Counted from the first letter of the stretch, positions 25,069-33,778 are shown. The stretch: DNA of 60,614 bases from Prado023 sp032123675 (GCA_032123675.1 JAQBEX010000189.1:1-60614); one strand, 5' to 3'. Notes: a model not told the origin generated them from the sequence alone. Made by a program: numbers and translations.

Positions 25069-26106
25069 TCAGGCTCGCCGGGCCAGTAGTTCGGCAATCT
25101 GGACCGCGTTCAGGGCGGCCCCCTTGCGCAGGTTGTCGCTGGAAAGGAAGAGGGCCAATCCCCGCCCGTCGGGGACACCGGGATCCTGGCGGAGCCGACC
25201 CACGAAGGTTGGATCCGCACCAGCCGCCCGCAGCGGGGTGGGGACATCGGACCAGGCCACTCCTGGGGCGCCTTCGAGCAGCTCCCGGGCCCGTTCGGGG
25301 GTCAGGGGACGCTCGAACTCCGCGTTGATGCTCAAGCTGTGGCCGGTGAAGACCGGGACCCGAACGCAGGTGCCGGAGACGGCGAGATCCGGGATCCCCA
25401 GGATCTTGCGGCTCTCGTTGCGCAGCTTCTGCTCCTCGTCAGTCTCGCCCGACCCATCGTCGACGAGGTTGCCTGCGAGGGCAACCACGTTGAAGGCGAT
25501 GGGCGCGACGTACTTGGTGGGCGCCGGCAGGGTCACCGCGGCGCCGTCGTGGGTCAGTGCGGTCATGTCCTGGGCATTGGCGGCGCTGACCTGGCCCGCG
25601 AGCTCCTCCACACCGGCCAGGCCGCTACCAGAGACGGCCTGGTAGGTGCTGACGACAAGCCTGCGCAGGCCGGCCTCGGCGTGCAGCGGGGCCAGCACCG
25701 GCATCGCGGCCATCGTGGTGCAGTTCGGGTTCGCGACGATCCCCTTGGAGATGCGCTCCAACGCCCCGGGATTGACCTCGGACACCACGAGCGGGACGTC
25801 GGGATCCATTCGCCAGGCCGAGGAGTTGTCGACGACGGTCGCGCCCGCTGCGGCGAAGACCGGCGCCAGCGCCCTGGAGGTCGACCCGCCGGCGGAGAAC
25901 AGGGCGATGTCGATGCCGGTCGGGTCGGTGCTCGCGGCGTCCTCAACGACGACCTGCGTGCCCCGCCACGGCAGGGTGGTACCGGCAGAGCGGGCACTGG
26001 CCAGGAAGCGGACCGAGCCGACATCGATGTCGGACTCGTCGAGCAGGCGACGCATCACCGCACCGACCTGGCCGGTGGCGCCGACGACCGCAACAGTGAC
26101 GCTCAT
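25069..26106 (-). CDS. asd: Aspartate-semialdehyde dehydrogenase
   Basis: 345 aa. Reduces aspartyl phosphate to aspartate semialdehyde with NADPH, for Lys, Thr, Met and diaminopimelate. Seen: the NADP site VGATGQVGAVMRRLL, the catalytic Cys in GIVANPNCTTMAAMP, and the C-terminal half VRVPVFTGHSLSINAEF with the substrate-binding Arg and His region. GTG/ATG overlap with the lysC stop couples the two enzymes, so the first two pathway steps are made together. Confidence 0.95.
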   Translation of the reverse strand: MSVTVAVVGATGQVGAVMRRLLDESDIDVGSVRFLASARSAGTTLPWRGTQVVVEDAASTDPTGIDIALFSAGGSTSRALAPVFAAAGATVVDNSSAWRMDPDVPLVVSEVNPGALERISKGIVANPNCTTMAAMPVLAPLHAEAGLRRLVVSTYQAVSGSGLAGVEELAGQVSAANAQDMTALTHDGAAVTLPAPTKYVAPIAFNVVALAGNLVDDGSGETDEEQKLRNESRKILGIPDLAVSGTCVRVPVFTGHSLSINAEFERPLTPERARELLEGAPGVAWSDVPTPLRAAGADPTFVGRLRQDPGVPDGRGLALFLSSDNLRKGAALNAVQIAELLARRA

Positions 26107-26621
26107 CGGCCTGTTCCCCCGTAGACGACTGCCTCACCGTCGACATCCAGGCCGAACGCCGTGTGCAGGGCCTGGACGGCCTCGCTGGCGACATCCCTGT
26201 CGGTCACGACAGAGATCCGGATCTCCGATGTGGTGATCATCGAGATGTTGATCCCGGCGTCAGCCATGGCCCTGAAGAAGGTTGCTGCCACCCCGGGGTC
26301 CGAGCGCATCCCTGCCCCGATCAACGACACCTTCGCGATGCCGTCGTCGTAGGCCACCTCCTGGTAGCCGATCTGGCCCTGCACCCGCTTCAGTGCCTCG
26401 ATCGCGGCCGCGCGGGACGCCAGCGGGCTCGTGAAGGTGACATCCGTGCGACCGGTGTCACCCTGGGACACGTTCTGGACGATCATGTCGACGTCCACGC
26501 CTGCCTCGGCGACCGCGCGGAATATCTGCGCCGCCTCCCCGGGGCGGTCCGGGACACCGATGGCCGTGATCTTGCAGTCATTGAGGTCAAGGGCGACCCC
26601 GGCGATGATCGGTTGCTCCAC
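26103..26621 (-). CDS. Probable aspartate kinase beta subunit from internal start in lysC
   Basis: In-frame GTG at 26621 (VEQPIIAGVALDLNDCKITA) with AAGGGG and a 5-nt spacer upstream. The product would be 172 aa and consist of the two ACT domains, the same length as the C. glutamicum beta subunit, which forms an alpha2-beta2 allosteric enzyme. Start motif and length are seen; actual translation is inferred. Confidence 0.6.
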   Translation of the reverse strand: MEQPIIAGVALDLNDCKITAIGVPDRPGEAAQIFRAVAEAGVDVDMIVQNVSQGDTGRTDVTFTSPLASRAAAIEALKRVQGQIGYQEVAYDDGIAKVSLIGAGMRSDPGVAATFFRAMADAGINISMITTSEIRISVVTDRDVASEAVQALHTAFGLDVDGEAVVYGGTGR

Positions 26622-27398
26622 AGTCGCCCCTTCGGCGGGATTGGCCGCTGCTGGCAGCGGGTCGTTCACGTTGACCACCCAGGTCCCCTCACGATCGGAG
26701 AACGAGGACCGGACGTGGATCGGGAGGTTGGCGCGGCGGGCGTACTCCACGCATCGGACGTGCAGCACCTTGGCCCCGGCAGCGGCCAACTCGAGCATCT
26801 CCTCGTAGCTGATCCTTGGCACCCGTCGGGCCGCGGGCACGACCCGGGGATCCGCGGAGAACACACCGTCGACGTCAGTGAAGATCTCGCAGACGTCGGC
26901 CGACAGCGCCACAGCCAGGGCCACTGCCGTGGTGTCGGACCCACCACGACCCAGGGTGGTGATGTCCTTGCTCTCCAGGGACACGCCCTGGAACCCTGCG
27001 ACGATGGGGATCGCCCCATCGTCGATGGCGTGCAGGATCCGGCGCGGGGTGACATCGATGATCCGCGCGGAACCATGCGCGGAGTCGGTGATGAGACCAG
27101 CCTGGGAGCCCGTGTGCGACCGACCCTCCTCGCCGAGATCGTGGATCGCCATCGCCAGGACAGCCATCGAGATGCGTTCCCCCGCAGTCAGGAGCATGTC
27201 GAGCTCGCGGCCGGGCGGGTCCGAACTGACCCCATGGGCCAACTCGAGCAGCTCGTCAGTCGAGTCACCCATGGCGGAGACGACCACCACGACGTCGTTC
27301 CCAGCGCGCTTGGTGTCCACGATCCGCTTGGCGACCCGGCGCACGCTGGCAGCATCGGATACGGAGGATCCTCCGTACTTCTGCACGATCAGGGCCAT
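26103..27398 (-). CDS. lysC: Aspartate kinase (alpha subunit, with internal beta-subunit start)
   Basis: 431 aa. Phosphorylates aspartate, the entry to the Asp-family amino acids. The kinase core has VQKYGGSSVSDAASVRRVAK and GRGGSDTTAVALAVAL, and the two C-terminal ACT domains (from about residue 260) include AIGVPDRPGEAAQIFRAV and SLIGAGMRSDPGVAATFF, the sites of Lys/Thr feedback in relatives. An in-frame GTG at 26621 (residue 260) with AAGGGG 5 nt upstream would give a 172-aa beta subunit, as in Corynebacterium glutamicum. Head of lysC-asd. Confidence 0.95.
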   Translation of the reverse strand: MALIVQKYGGSSVSDAASVRRVAKRIVDTKRAGNDVVVVVSAMGDSTDELLELAHGVSSDPPGRELDMLLTAGERISMAVLAMAIHDLGEEGRSHTGSQAGLITDSAHGSARIIDVTPRRILHAIDDGAIPIVAGFQGVSLESKDITTLGRGGSDTTAVALAVALSADVCEIFTDVDGVFSADPRVVPAARRVPRISYEEMLELAAAGAKVLHVRCVEYARRANLPIHVRSSFSDREGTWVVNVNDPLPAAANPAEGATVEQPIIAGVALDLNDCKITAIGVPDRPGEAAQIFRAVAEAGVDVDMIVQNVSQGDTGRTDVTFTSPLASRAAAIEALKRVQGQIGYQEVAYDDGIAKVSLIGAGMRSDPGVAATFFRAMADAGINISMITTSEIRISVVTDRDVASEAVQALHTAFGLDVDGEAVVYGGTGR

Positions 27399-27542
27399 GC
27401 GACAGTGCTCCCAGCGGTGGTGTGCGAGATTCCCGGCTGATTCTACGACGGTTGCCGCCGAGCACGACCGGTCCGTGCGTCTCCCGTGCTCCGCGGATGC
27501 CGCCGCGCCCGGCGCAGCCGGGTGACCAACCCTGGGGCCCAG

Positions 27543-28145
27543 CTACCCCCCCGGCTCCTCGGCGACCTCGAGGGGAGCCCCCACCCGCACGTGTGCCACC
27601 AGGGAGCGCAGCGCCCGCAGAGCAGTGGCGCCCGAGTCCCCCCAGGAGTTCAGGTAGGTGGTCTGCCACCACCACAACGATTCGAGCGTTCGGCCGGCCG
27701 TGTGGTGGGCAAGACCATGGAGCAGGTCGGAGACGATCGCGGTGATGTCATCAGAGAGTCGACCGTCGACGAGCTCAGGGTTCGCGTAGGGATCGAAGAC
27801 CTCGACGTAGGAATCGATTGGCGCCAGTCGTGCGCCCAGGGCGGCGCGCAGGCGGTCGACGTCGGGCTCGACGCCGGCATCCGGCTCGAAGCGCCCCTCG
27901 GGGACCACATCGTCGATGGCCCCGAGACGGGCGCCCATCGCGAGCACGTCGGACACTTCCAGCAGGAGGATCGCGATGGCGTGATCCGCACCGATCCCAG
28001 CAGCGACCGCCTCGGCGGTCTGCACGAACCGGGCGGAGGCATCAGCGAGTCCATCAGCGAGTGTGACCAGGTCGTCGGCCACTTCTGTGGCCGGTGTGGT
28101 CAGCACCGCCATCGCGCCCTCCATCGGTGCCTCACTCGGCCTCAT
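27543..28145 (-). CDS. DUF5063 domain protein
   Basis: 200 aa. Mostly helical: ATEVADDLVTLADGLADASARF near the start, YVEVFDPYANPELVDGRLSDD in the middle, and TLESLWWWQTTYLNSWGDSGATALRAL near the end, the hallmark of DUF5063. No catalytic motif is known. The ATG overlaps the recR stop (ATGA), as in streptomycetes where DUF5063 follows recR. Function unknown; the tight coupling hints at a link to recombination or DNA repair. Confidence 0.85.
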   Translation of the reverse strand: MRPSEAPMEGAMAVLTTPATEVADDLVTLADGLADASARFVQTAEAVAAGIGADHAIAILLLEVSDVLAMGARLGAIDDVVPEGRFEPDAGVEPDVDRLRAALGARLAPIDSYVEVFDPYANPELVDGRLSDDITAIVSDLLHGLAHHTAGRTLESLWWWQTTYLNSWGDSGATALRALRSLVAHVRVGAPLEVAEEPGG

Positions 28146-28747
28146 GCGTGCCCTCCGATCCGTCGCCGTCCCTCGAACGCCCTGCCCAAGGTCACCTCAT
28201 CGGCGAACTCGAGGTCACCTCCGACCGGGAGACCACTTGCCAACCGTGACACGGCCAGTCCCAGCGGGCCGATCAGGCGCGCCAGGTAGGTTGCGGTCGC
28301 CTCACCCTCAAGGTTGGGATCGGTGGCGATGATCACCTCGGTGACCACGCCATCCGCCAGGCGGGCCATGAGCTCCCTGATCCGCAGGTCATCGGGCCCG
28401 ATGCCCTCCATCGGGCTGATCGCCCCACCGAGCACGTGGTATCGACCGCGGAACTCCCTGGTCCGCTCGATGGCCACGACGTCCTTGCTCTCCTCGACCA
28501 CGCACAGGAGCGCAGGGTCGCGACGGGAGTCGCGACAGATGGCGCACGTCTGCTCCTCGGAGACATTGCCGCAGGTCTCGCAGAACCGGACCCGCTCACG
28601 AAGGGTGAGCAGCGACTGCGCAAGGTCGGTGACCTCCTCGGGGTCCGCCTTGAGCAGGTGGAAGGCGATCCGCTGGGCGCCCTTCGGTCCGATGCCAGGC
28701 AGCCGACTGAGACCGTCGATGACGTCCTGAATGATCCCTTCGTACAT
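28142..28747 (-). CDS. recR: Recombination mediator RecR
   Basis: 201 aa. Helix-hairpin-helix LSRLPGIGPKGAQRIAFHL, the four-cysteine zinc finger CETCGNVSEEQTCAIC, and a Toprim domain with LCVVEESKDVVAIE and VIIATDPNLEGEATATYLARL. RecR with RecO/RecF loads RecA on gapped DNA. It starts 8 bp after the dnaX stop. The ybaB/ebfC gene usually found between dnaX and recR is absent here. Confidence 0.96.
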   Translation of the reverse strand: MYEGIIQDVIDGLSRLPGIGPKGAQRIAFHLLKADPEEVTDLAQSLLTLRERVRFCETCGNVSEEQTCAICRDSRRDPALLCVVEESKDVVAIERTREFRGRYHVLGGAISPMEGIGPDDLRIRELMARLADGVVTEVIIATDPNLEGEATATYLARLIGPLGLAVSRLASGLPVGGDLEFADEVTLGRAFEGRRRIGGHA

Positions 28748-28755
28748 GCCTGCCC

Positions 28756-30873
28756 CTACGAGTGGTCGATCTCGCCGATGGGCTTCGCGCCGAGCTCACG
28801 GGTGATCAGGGCCAGCCCATGGGCGGCGTCGGTGTCGAGGTCGGGATCATCCGGGCTCGCTTCGTCGGCGGTCTGGGCACTGCGCCCCGCACGGTCGGCA
28901 TCCCGGACCACGTCGGCCGGGCGGGCGGCCGCAGGTGGGGCGGCCCGAGCGGCGCCTGAGTTCGACTCGCGGGTGCTTCGCTGTGGTCCCGACGTGTCGA
29001 CGGGCGAACCCGCGTCGGGGTTCGGTCCCTTCCCCGGAACCGCGGGCTCGGGGTCGTGCAGCACGTCGATGGACAGGTCGAGGGCAGCCACGTCGATGAT
29101 GGCCTGGCGGAGGCGCTCGTCGTGACCACGCTGGGCGATTGCACGCACGCTACCCGTCTCGGCGACCGCCACAGCCAGGGCACCGTCGCTGCAGGACACC
29201 GGCGTAGCCGCGTGGAAGGCCGTCCAGGCAACCCTGCTGGACGTGGCCAGCCGGTCGAGAATGGCCGGCCAGGCCTCCCGGATCCGGGTCAGGGAGTCGT
29301 CCCCAGCCGCCGCTGGCCCAGCGCCCGACCGATTCGGGGGGCCCTGAGCGGCCGAGCCGGGGGGCAGCGGGCCCGGCGTGCTCGAGGGTCCCAGCGTGGG
29401 GGGACCTGCTGCGGGTTGCGAACCCTGCCCATCAGTTCGGTCCCCGACCGCCTGTGCCCTCCGGGGTCCTGCGGCGACGTCTGCTCCACCTGCGGGCTCC
29501 GGTGCCGGTGTGGGCGCGTGCGGGTCAGCGTCGCCGGGGCTGCGCTCGGCAGCTCCAGTGGAGTCCCCGCTCGGCGGGACCTGATACGTGCTGGGGCCGG
29601 AGTCCGTGCGCAGGTCGGGTCGCCGGGGCGGTGCTGGCCGGGCTGGGGACGCGGGCTCCGGGGCCGCCGGTCCCTGGGCAGGCGTGGCCCCCCGCGTTTC
29701 CGCGGCAGCGGGCACCGCTCCGGATCGCTCCAGGCGCTCCAACCGAGTCAGGACCGAGGTCAGATCATCGCCCAGGGCAGGAAGCGCCAGCCGGGCGCAC
29801 AGGAGTTCCAGTTGAAGCCGTGGCGCGGTCGCACCCTTGATCTGTCCCAGGCCCGCGCTGACGAGGTCGGCGGCCCGGGACAGCTCGGCCAGGCCCAGCA
29901 ACTGGGACTGGGCCAGCATCCGTTGCCCCTCATCGTCGGGAACGTCGATGAGCCCCTTGGCCAGGGCGTCGTGGTCGGCGCGCAGGATGATGAGGTCCCG
30001 CAGTCGATCGAGTACATCGATCACGAACCGGCGGGGATCGTGACCCGCGGAGATCACGGAGTCGACGATGGCGAACATGGACGCGGCCGACCTCTGGGAC
30101 AGGGCCGCGACGAAGTCGTCGATGAGGCTGGCGTCGGTCAGCCCGAGCGACGAGACCGCATCGGCGTAGGTCAGGCCGGCCGGACCCGCGCCCGCGAGCA
30201 GCTGCCCCAGGACGGACAGGCTGTCACGGACACTGCCCGCTCCGGCCCGCGCCACGACCGTGAGGGCCGATGCCTCGGCCGGAACCCCCTCGGAGGTGCA
30301 CACCGAGCCGAGGTGCTCCGCAAGCGTCCGGGCGGAGACCAGGCGGAAGCCGTAGTGGAAGGTACGCGACCGGATCGTCGGGATGATCTTGTCCGGCTCG
30401 GTCGTGGCGAAGATGAACCGAAGGTGCGGCGGGGGCTCCTCGACGACCTTGAGCAGCGCGTTGGCCGCCTCGTTGGTCAACTGGTGGGCCTCGTCGATGA
30501 TGTAGATCTTGTACCTGCTGGCAGCGGGGGCGTAGATGGCCTTCTCCCGCAGTTCCCGGGCGTCGTCGATCCCCCGGTGCGTGGCCGCGTCGAGCTCGAC
30601 GACATCCATCGAGCCGGGGCCGTTCGGAGCCAGCTCCACGCAGCTGCGGCAGGTGCCGCACGGCTCCGCGGTCGGTCCCTGATCGCAGTTCAGCGACCTC
30701 GCCAGGATCCGCGCAGTCGACGTCTTGCCGCACCCACGTGGCCCGGAGAACAGGTAGGCGTGGTGGGTTCGGCCTGCCTCCAGAGCGCGCGCCAACGGAC
30801 CGGTCACGTGCTCCTGGCCGATCACCTCAGCCAATGAGCCCGGTCGGTAGGTCCGGTACAGCGCCAGTGCCAC
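28756..30873 (-). CDS. dnaX: DNA polymerase III gamma/tau subunit
   Basis: 705 aa from GTG 30873. Clamp-loader AAA+ ATPase: Walker A SGPRGCGKTSTARIL, Zn-binding cysteines CDQGPTAEPCGTCRSC, Walker B IYIIDEAHQLTNEAANALLK and the sensor/Arg-finger region (VARAGAGSVRDSLSVL). After residue 370 comes a long Pro/Ala/Gly-rich linker, then a C-terminal domain V-like part (LTRIREAWPAILDRLA). TAGGGT lies 6 nt before the GTG, so the mRNA is probably leaderless. Confidence 0.95.
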   Translation of the reverse strand: MALALYRTYRPGSLAEVIGQEHVTGPLARALEAGRTHHAYLFSGPRGCGKTSTARILARSLNCDQGPTAEPCGTCRSCVELAPNGPGSMDVVELDAATHRGIDDARELREKAIYAPAASRYKIYIIDEAHQLTNEAANALLKVVEEPPPHLRFIFATTEPDKIIPTIRSRTFHYGFRLVSARTLAEHLGSVCTSEGVPAEASALTVVARAGAGSVRDSLSVLGQLLAGAGPAGLTYADAVSSLGLTDASLIDDFVAALSQRSAASMFAIVDSVISAGHDPRRFVIDVLDRLRDLIILRADHDALAKGLIDVPDDEGQRMLAQSQLLGLAELSRAADLVSAGLGQIKGATAPRLQLELLCARLALPALGDDLTSVLTRLERLERSGAVPAAAETRGATPAQGPAAPEPASPARPAPPRRPDLRTDSGPSTYQVPPSGDSTGAAERSPGDADPHAPTPAPEPAGGADVAAGPRRAQAVGDRTDGQGSQPAAGPPTLGPSSTPGPLPPGSAAQGPPNRSGAGPAAAGDDSLTRIREAWPAILDRLATSSRVAWTAFHAATPVSCSDGALAVAVAETGSVRAIAQRGHDERLRQAIIDVAALDLSIDVLHDPEPAVPGKGPNPDAGSPVDTSGPQRSTRESNSGAARAAPPAAARPADVVRDADRAGRSAQTADEASPDDPDLDTDAAHGLALITRELGAKPIGEIDHS

Positions 30874-30879
30874 GCACTC

Positions 30880-30885
30880 ACCCTA
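30880..30885 (-). promoter_or_regulatory. -10 box of leaderless dnaX promoter
   Basis: TAGGGT on the minus strand, 6 nt (GAGTGC) before the GTG at 30873; no ribosome-binding sequence is present. Confidence 0.65.
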
Positions 30886-31002
30886 GTGGTGACCGCCGAC
30901 AACGGTCACCGGGATCCACAATCCCCAGATTCTCCACACCTGGGGATAACTCACACCGGTGTAACTACGTTCGTGCAAGTCCCGGCGACGTCGTTGGATC
31001 GG

Positions 31003-31530
31003 CTACAGCGCCCCGCCGGCCGCGGCGGGTGCAGTGGGGTCGGCCCCCTCGCCGGCGCCGGACTCACGGGCCAGGTAGTCCTCGAGCAGCATGACGTTGT
31101 CACCGACCCGGGTCGCGACCTGCAGCAAGGTGGAGATCGAGGCAACCTCCTCGACCTGCTCCTTGAGGAACCAGTGCATGAACTGCTCGCCGAGGTAGTC
31201 GCGCTCCTGACGAGCGGTAGCGATGAGTTCCTCGAACTGCGATGTGACCAACTGCTCCTGGGCGAGCGCCAACTCGAGGGGCGCCACGACGGAGTCGAAG
31301 TTGTTGCGGACCTCCGGCACACCCGGGATCACCACGTCGGACTCGCGATCCATGAGGTACTGGACGATCATCATCGCGTGGTTGCGCTCCTCGACCGCCT
31401 GGGCATAGAAGTGCGTCGCCAACTGCGGCAGTGCCTGCTGGTCGTACCAGACGGCGATCGCGACGTACTGCTGGGACGCGAAGTACTCGTGCCCGATCTG
31501 TTCGTTGAGCAGGTCATGCACACGGCTCAT
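31003..31530 (-). CDS. Ferritin (BfrB/Ftn-like)
   Basis: 175 aa from ATG 31530 (MSRVHDLLNEQIGHEYFASQ), chosen for the GAGGAG 6 nt upstream. The ferroxidase ligands are visible: Glu in NEQIGHEYFASQQYVAIAVW, the ExxH pair in AQAVEERNHAMMIVQYL, and Glu in QFMHWFLKEQVEEVASI. It has no heme-binding Met at the BFR position, so it is a non-heme ferritin that stores iron and limits Fenton chemistry. The acidic Gly/Pro/Ala-rich tail is typical of actinobacterial BfrB. No IdeR box was recognised upstream. Confidence 0.93.
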   Translation of the reverse strand: MSRVHDLLNEQIGHEYFASQQYVAIAVWYDQQALPQLATHFYAQAVEERNHAMMIVQYLMDRESDVVIPGVPEVRNNFDSVVAPLELALAQEQLVTSQFEELIATARQERDYLGEQFMHWFLKEQVEEVASISTLLQVATRVGDNVMLLEDYLARESGAGEGADPTAPAAAGGAL

Positions 31531-31658
31531 GGGAGTCTCCTCGGCTCGTTCGGATGGAGCGTCGCGACCTGGCGACCATGACCGCAATCCTATGTCTGGA
31601 CCGTGTCGGCTGCTCCCTCTGGCCGGGGCAGTCAGCAGCGGCGGTGGCCCCCTGAACG

Positions 31659-31694
31659 GTGAAGGGACCGAACCCTGGGGTTCGGTCCCTTCAC
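31659..31694. terminator. Long hairpin downstream of tRNA-Ser
   Basis: A nearly perfect 17-bp inverted repeat, GTGAAGGGACCGAACCC (31659-31675) with GGGTTCGGTCCCTTCAC (31678-31694). It lies 23 nt past the tRNA-Ser 3' end and upstream of the ferritin gene, so it most likely ends the tRNA transcript. Confidence 0.8.
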
Positions 31695-31717
31695 TGATGT
31701 CGTGCGACATCACCGGG

Positions 31718-31805
31718 CGGTGGCGGTGGGATTCGAACCCACGGTGGGCTACGAACCCACACACGATTTCGAGTCGTGCTCCTTTGGCCGCTCGGACACG
31801 CCACC
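31718..31805 (-). tRNA. tRNA-Ser (CGA anticodon)
   Basis: 88 nt with the long variable arm of class II tRNAs. Acceptor GGTGGCG pairs with CGCCACC, discriminator G as usual for Ser. Anticodon stem CACGA/TCGTG with loop CTCGAAA gives CGA. The variable arm is TGTGGGTTCGTAGCCCAC-like, and the T-arm GGGTTCGAATCCC is intact. CCA is not encoded. Confidence 0.95.
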
Positions 31806-31853
31806 GCCGAGGATTCTACGGGCCGGGGGTCCCCGAGCACCAAATCGCAGCCG

Positions 31854-31859
31854 TAACCT
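31854..31859 (+). promoter_or_regulatory. -10 box of leaderless promoter for the TrmH-like gene
   Basis: TAACCT 6 nt before the GTG at 31866, with no ribosome site in the gap. Confidence 0.6.
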
Positions 31860-31865
31860 TGGCTG

Positions 31866-32477
31866 GTGCCCGTCGGACCCCACCCACTGCCCTGGCCGCA
31901 GGATCCACGCCTCGACCCGGACCTGCTCGCCGGCGGCGATTCGCGCAACGTCATCGACAGGTACCGGTACTGGTCGGTCGAGGCGATCGTCGCCGACCTC
32001 GACACCCGACGCTCCCCGCTGCACGTGGCCGTGGAGAACATCGAGCACGACCTGAACATCGGCTCCATCGTGCGCACGGCCAATGCGTTCAACGTGGCTG
32101 GCGTGCACATCGTCGGTCGCCGTCGCTGGAACCGCCGGGGGGCGATGGTCACGGATGCCTACCTGAGCATCAGGCACCACCCGGACCCCGCCGACCTCCA
32201 GTCCTGGGCTCAGGCCGAGGGGCTGCCCATCGTGGCCATCGACGTGGTGCCGGGCGCCGTCCCGATCGAGAGCCATCCGATACCCGAGGCCTGTGTCCTG
32301 CTCTTCGGCCAGGAGGGCCCTGGGTTGAGTTCGGCGGCGCTCGCCGGGGCCGATTCGGTGCTGTCGATCAGTCAGTACGGGTCCACCCGGTCGATCAACG
32401 TCGCGGCGGCAGCGTCGATCGCGATGCACTGCTGGGCGCGCGTTCACCTCAGCGGCCCACCCACCGGGGCGGAGTAA
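31866..32477 (+). CDS. SpoU/TrmH-family RNA 2'-O-methyltransferase
   Basis: 203 aa from GTG 31866. The three SPOUT motifs are clear: ENIEHDLNIGSIVRTANAF (motif 1, with the key Arg), LLFGQEGPGL (motif 2) and STRSINVAAAASIAMHCW (motif 3). It lacks the extra N-terminal domain of 23S rRNA RlmB enzymes. Target (tRNA or rRNA ribose) is not decided by sequence. Near pyrE, as Rv0380c is near Rv0382c in M. tuberculosis. Confidence 0.92.
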   Translation: MPVGPHPLPWPQDPRLDPDLLAGGDSRNVIDRYRYWSVEAIVADLDTRRSPLHVAVENIEHDLNIGSIVRTANAFNVAGVHIVGRRRWNRRGAMVTDAYLSIRHHPDPADLQSWAQAEGLPIVAIDVVPGAVPIESHPIPEACVLLFGQEGPGLSSAALAGADSVLSISQYGSTRSINVAAAASIAMHCWARVHLSGPPTGAE

Positions 32478-32480
32478 CCT
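32475..32480 (+). promoter_or_regulatory. -10 box (TAACCT) of leaderless dedA promoter nested in a stop codon
   Basis: TAACCT begins with the TAA stop of the methyltransferase gene and ends 6 nt before the dedA ATG at 32487. Confidence 0.62.
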
Positions 32481-32486
32481 AGCGCG

Positions 32487-33179
32487 ATGAGCCTGACCGT
32501 ATCCTTGGCAGCGGCGCTGCCGAGCGTCGTACCCGCCCTCGGGCCGGAATGGCTGGATCCGCAGAACCTCGACCGGTTCGGCGCGGCCGCCTTCTGGATC
32601 GCCCTGGGAATCATCTTCGCTGAGTGTGGTCTGCTGATCGGCTTCTTCCTCCCCGGCGACTCGCTGCTGTTCATGGTGGGACTGTTCATCGCCAGCGGCG
32701 TGATCGACATCCCCATCCAGATCGCCTGCCTGCTGTTGTCGGTCGCGGCCGTGACCGGCAACCTCACCGGATACTGGATCGGCTACCGGGCCGGTCCCCC
32801 GCTGTTCAACCGCCCAGACTCCCGGCTCTTCCGGCAGGAGCACGTCGACAAGACGCATTCCTTCTTCGACAAGTACGGATCCCGAGCCATCGTGCTGGCC
32901 CGATTCGTGCCGATCGTGCGCACCTTCATCACAGCCATGGCCGGCGTCGGCCGGATGGACCTGCGCACCTACGTGGTCTACTCGACGATCGGCGGCGTGC
33001 TCTGGGCCACCGGCGTGACCCTGCTCGGCTACTACCTCGGCACCATCCCGTTCGTGAAGGACCACATCGAACTCATCCTGATCGGCATCGTGGCCCTGTC
33101 CATCATCCCCATCGGGATCGAAACACTCAGGCATCGCCGGGAGACCCGCGCCACGGTCAGCGTGGAGCAGGCAGGCTGA
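32487..33179 (+). CDS. DedA family membrane protein
   Basis: 230 aa with about 5-6 hydrophobic segments. DedA (SNARE-associated/VTT) motifs: ECGLLIGFFLPGDSLLFMVGL, GYWIGYRAGPPLF, the conserved cytoplasmic loop DKTHSFFDKYGSRAIVLARFVPIVRTF with the essential Arg, and GVLWATGVTLLGYYLG. Family members act as phospholipid carriers (undecaprenyl phosphate or PE recycling). The specific lipid here is unknown. Leaderless-type start. Confidence 0.92.
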   Translation: MSLTVSLAAALPSVVPALGPEWLDPQNLDRFGAAAFWIALGIIFAECGLLIGFFLPGDSLLFMVGLFIASGVIDIPIQIACLLLSVAAVTGNLTGYWIGYRAGPPLFNRPDSRLFRQEHVDKTHSFFDKYGSRAIVLARFVPIVRTFITAMAGVGRMDLRTYVVYSTIGGVLWATGVTLLGYYLGTIPFVKDHIELILIGIVALSIIPIGIETLRHRRETRATVSVEQAG

Positions 33180-33225
33180 CCTCCGCCGGCGATGGACCGC
33201 GCGCGGCGGGCAGGTTGGCAGGACC

Positions 33226-33231
33226 TAGGCT
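33226..33231 (+). promoter_or_regulatory. -10 box of leaderless pyrE promoter
   Basis: TAGGCT followed by 7 nt and the GTG at 33239; no ribosome site in between. Confidence 0.55.
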
Positions 33232-33238
33232 GACCCGC

Positions 33239-33778
33239 GTGACCGAAGCCCGCGAGCAGCTCCTGGACCAGATCCGCACGAAGGCCGTCATCCGTGGCCG
33301 CGTCGTGCTGTCCTCCGGTCGTGAAGCCGACTACTACGTCGACCTGCGCCGGGTGACCCTCGATGGGCAGGCCGCCCCGCTCGTGGGCGAGGTGATGCTG
33401 GACCTGACCGAGGACCTGTCCTATGACGCGGTGGGCGGGTTGACGCTCGGCGCCGACCCGGTCGCCACCGCAATGCTGCATGCTGCCGCGGCCCGCGGGC
33501 GACAGCTCGACGCGTTCGTGGTCCGCAAGGCCGAGAAGGCCCACGGGCTGCAGAGGCGAATCGAGGGCCCCGATGTGGCGGGTCGTCGGGTCCTCGCCGT
33601 TGAGGACACGTCCACCACAGGTGGGTCGGTGCTCACGGCGGTCGAGGCATTGCGCGCGGCGGGCGCCGAGGTGGTCGGCGTGGCGGTCATCGTCGAGCGT
33701 GGTGCTGCAGCGGCGATCTCTGCGGCGGACCTGGACTATCGGACGGCGTATCAGCTGACCGACCTGGGCCTGGACTGA
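33239..33778 (+). CDS. pyrE: Orotate phosphoribosyltransferase
   Basis: 179 aa from GTG 33239 (TEAREQLLDQIRTKAVIRG). Adds PRPP to orotate in UMP synthesis. The PRPP loop is VLAVEDTSTTGGSVLTAVEAL, with LSSGREADYYVDLRRVTLDG and FVVRKAEKAHGLQRRIEG forming the orotate and flexible-loop regions. Length is typical for the short actinobacterial type. The next gene begins 1 nt after its stop. Confidence 0.95.
   Translation: MTEAREQLLDQIRTKAVIRGRVVLSSGREADYYVDLRRVTLDGQAAPLVGEVMLDLTEDLSYDAVGGLTLGADPVATAMLHAAAARGRQLDAFVVRKAEKAHGLQRRIEGPDVAGRRVLAVEDTSTTGGSVLTAVEALRAAGAEVVGVAVIVERGAAAAISAADLDYRTAYQLTDLGLD

Noticed and set aside
29056..30837. 593-aa plus-strand frame opposite dnaX
   Set aside because: Antisense shadow caused by high GC at third codon positions; no domains visible.
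31749..33134. 461-aa minus-strand frame covering tRNA-Ser, TrmH and dedA
   Set aside because: Runs through a tRNA and two well-supported genes on the other strand; composition is shadow-like.
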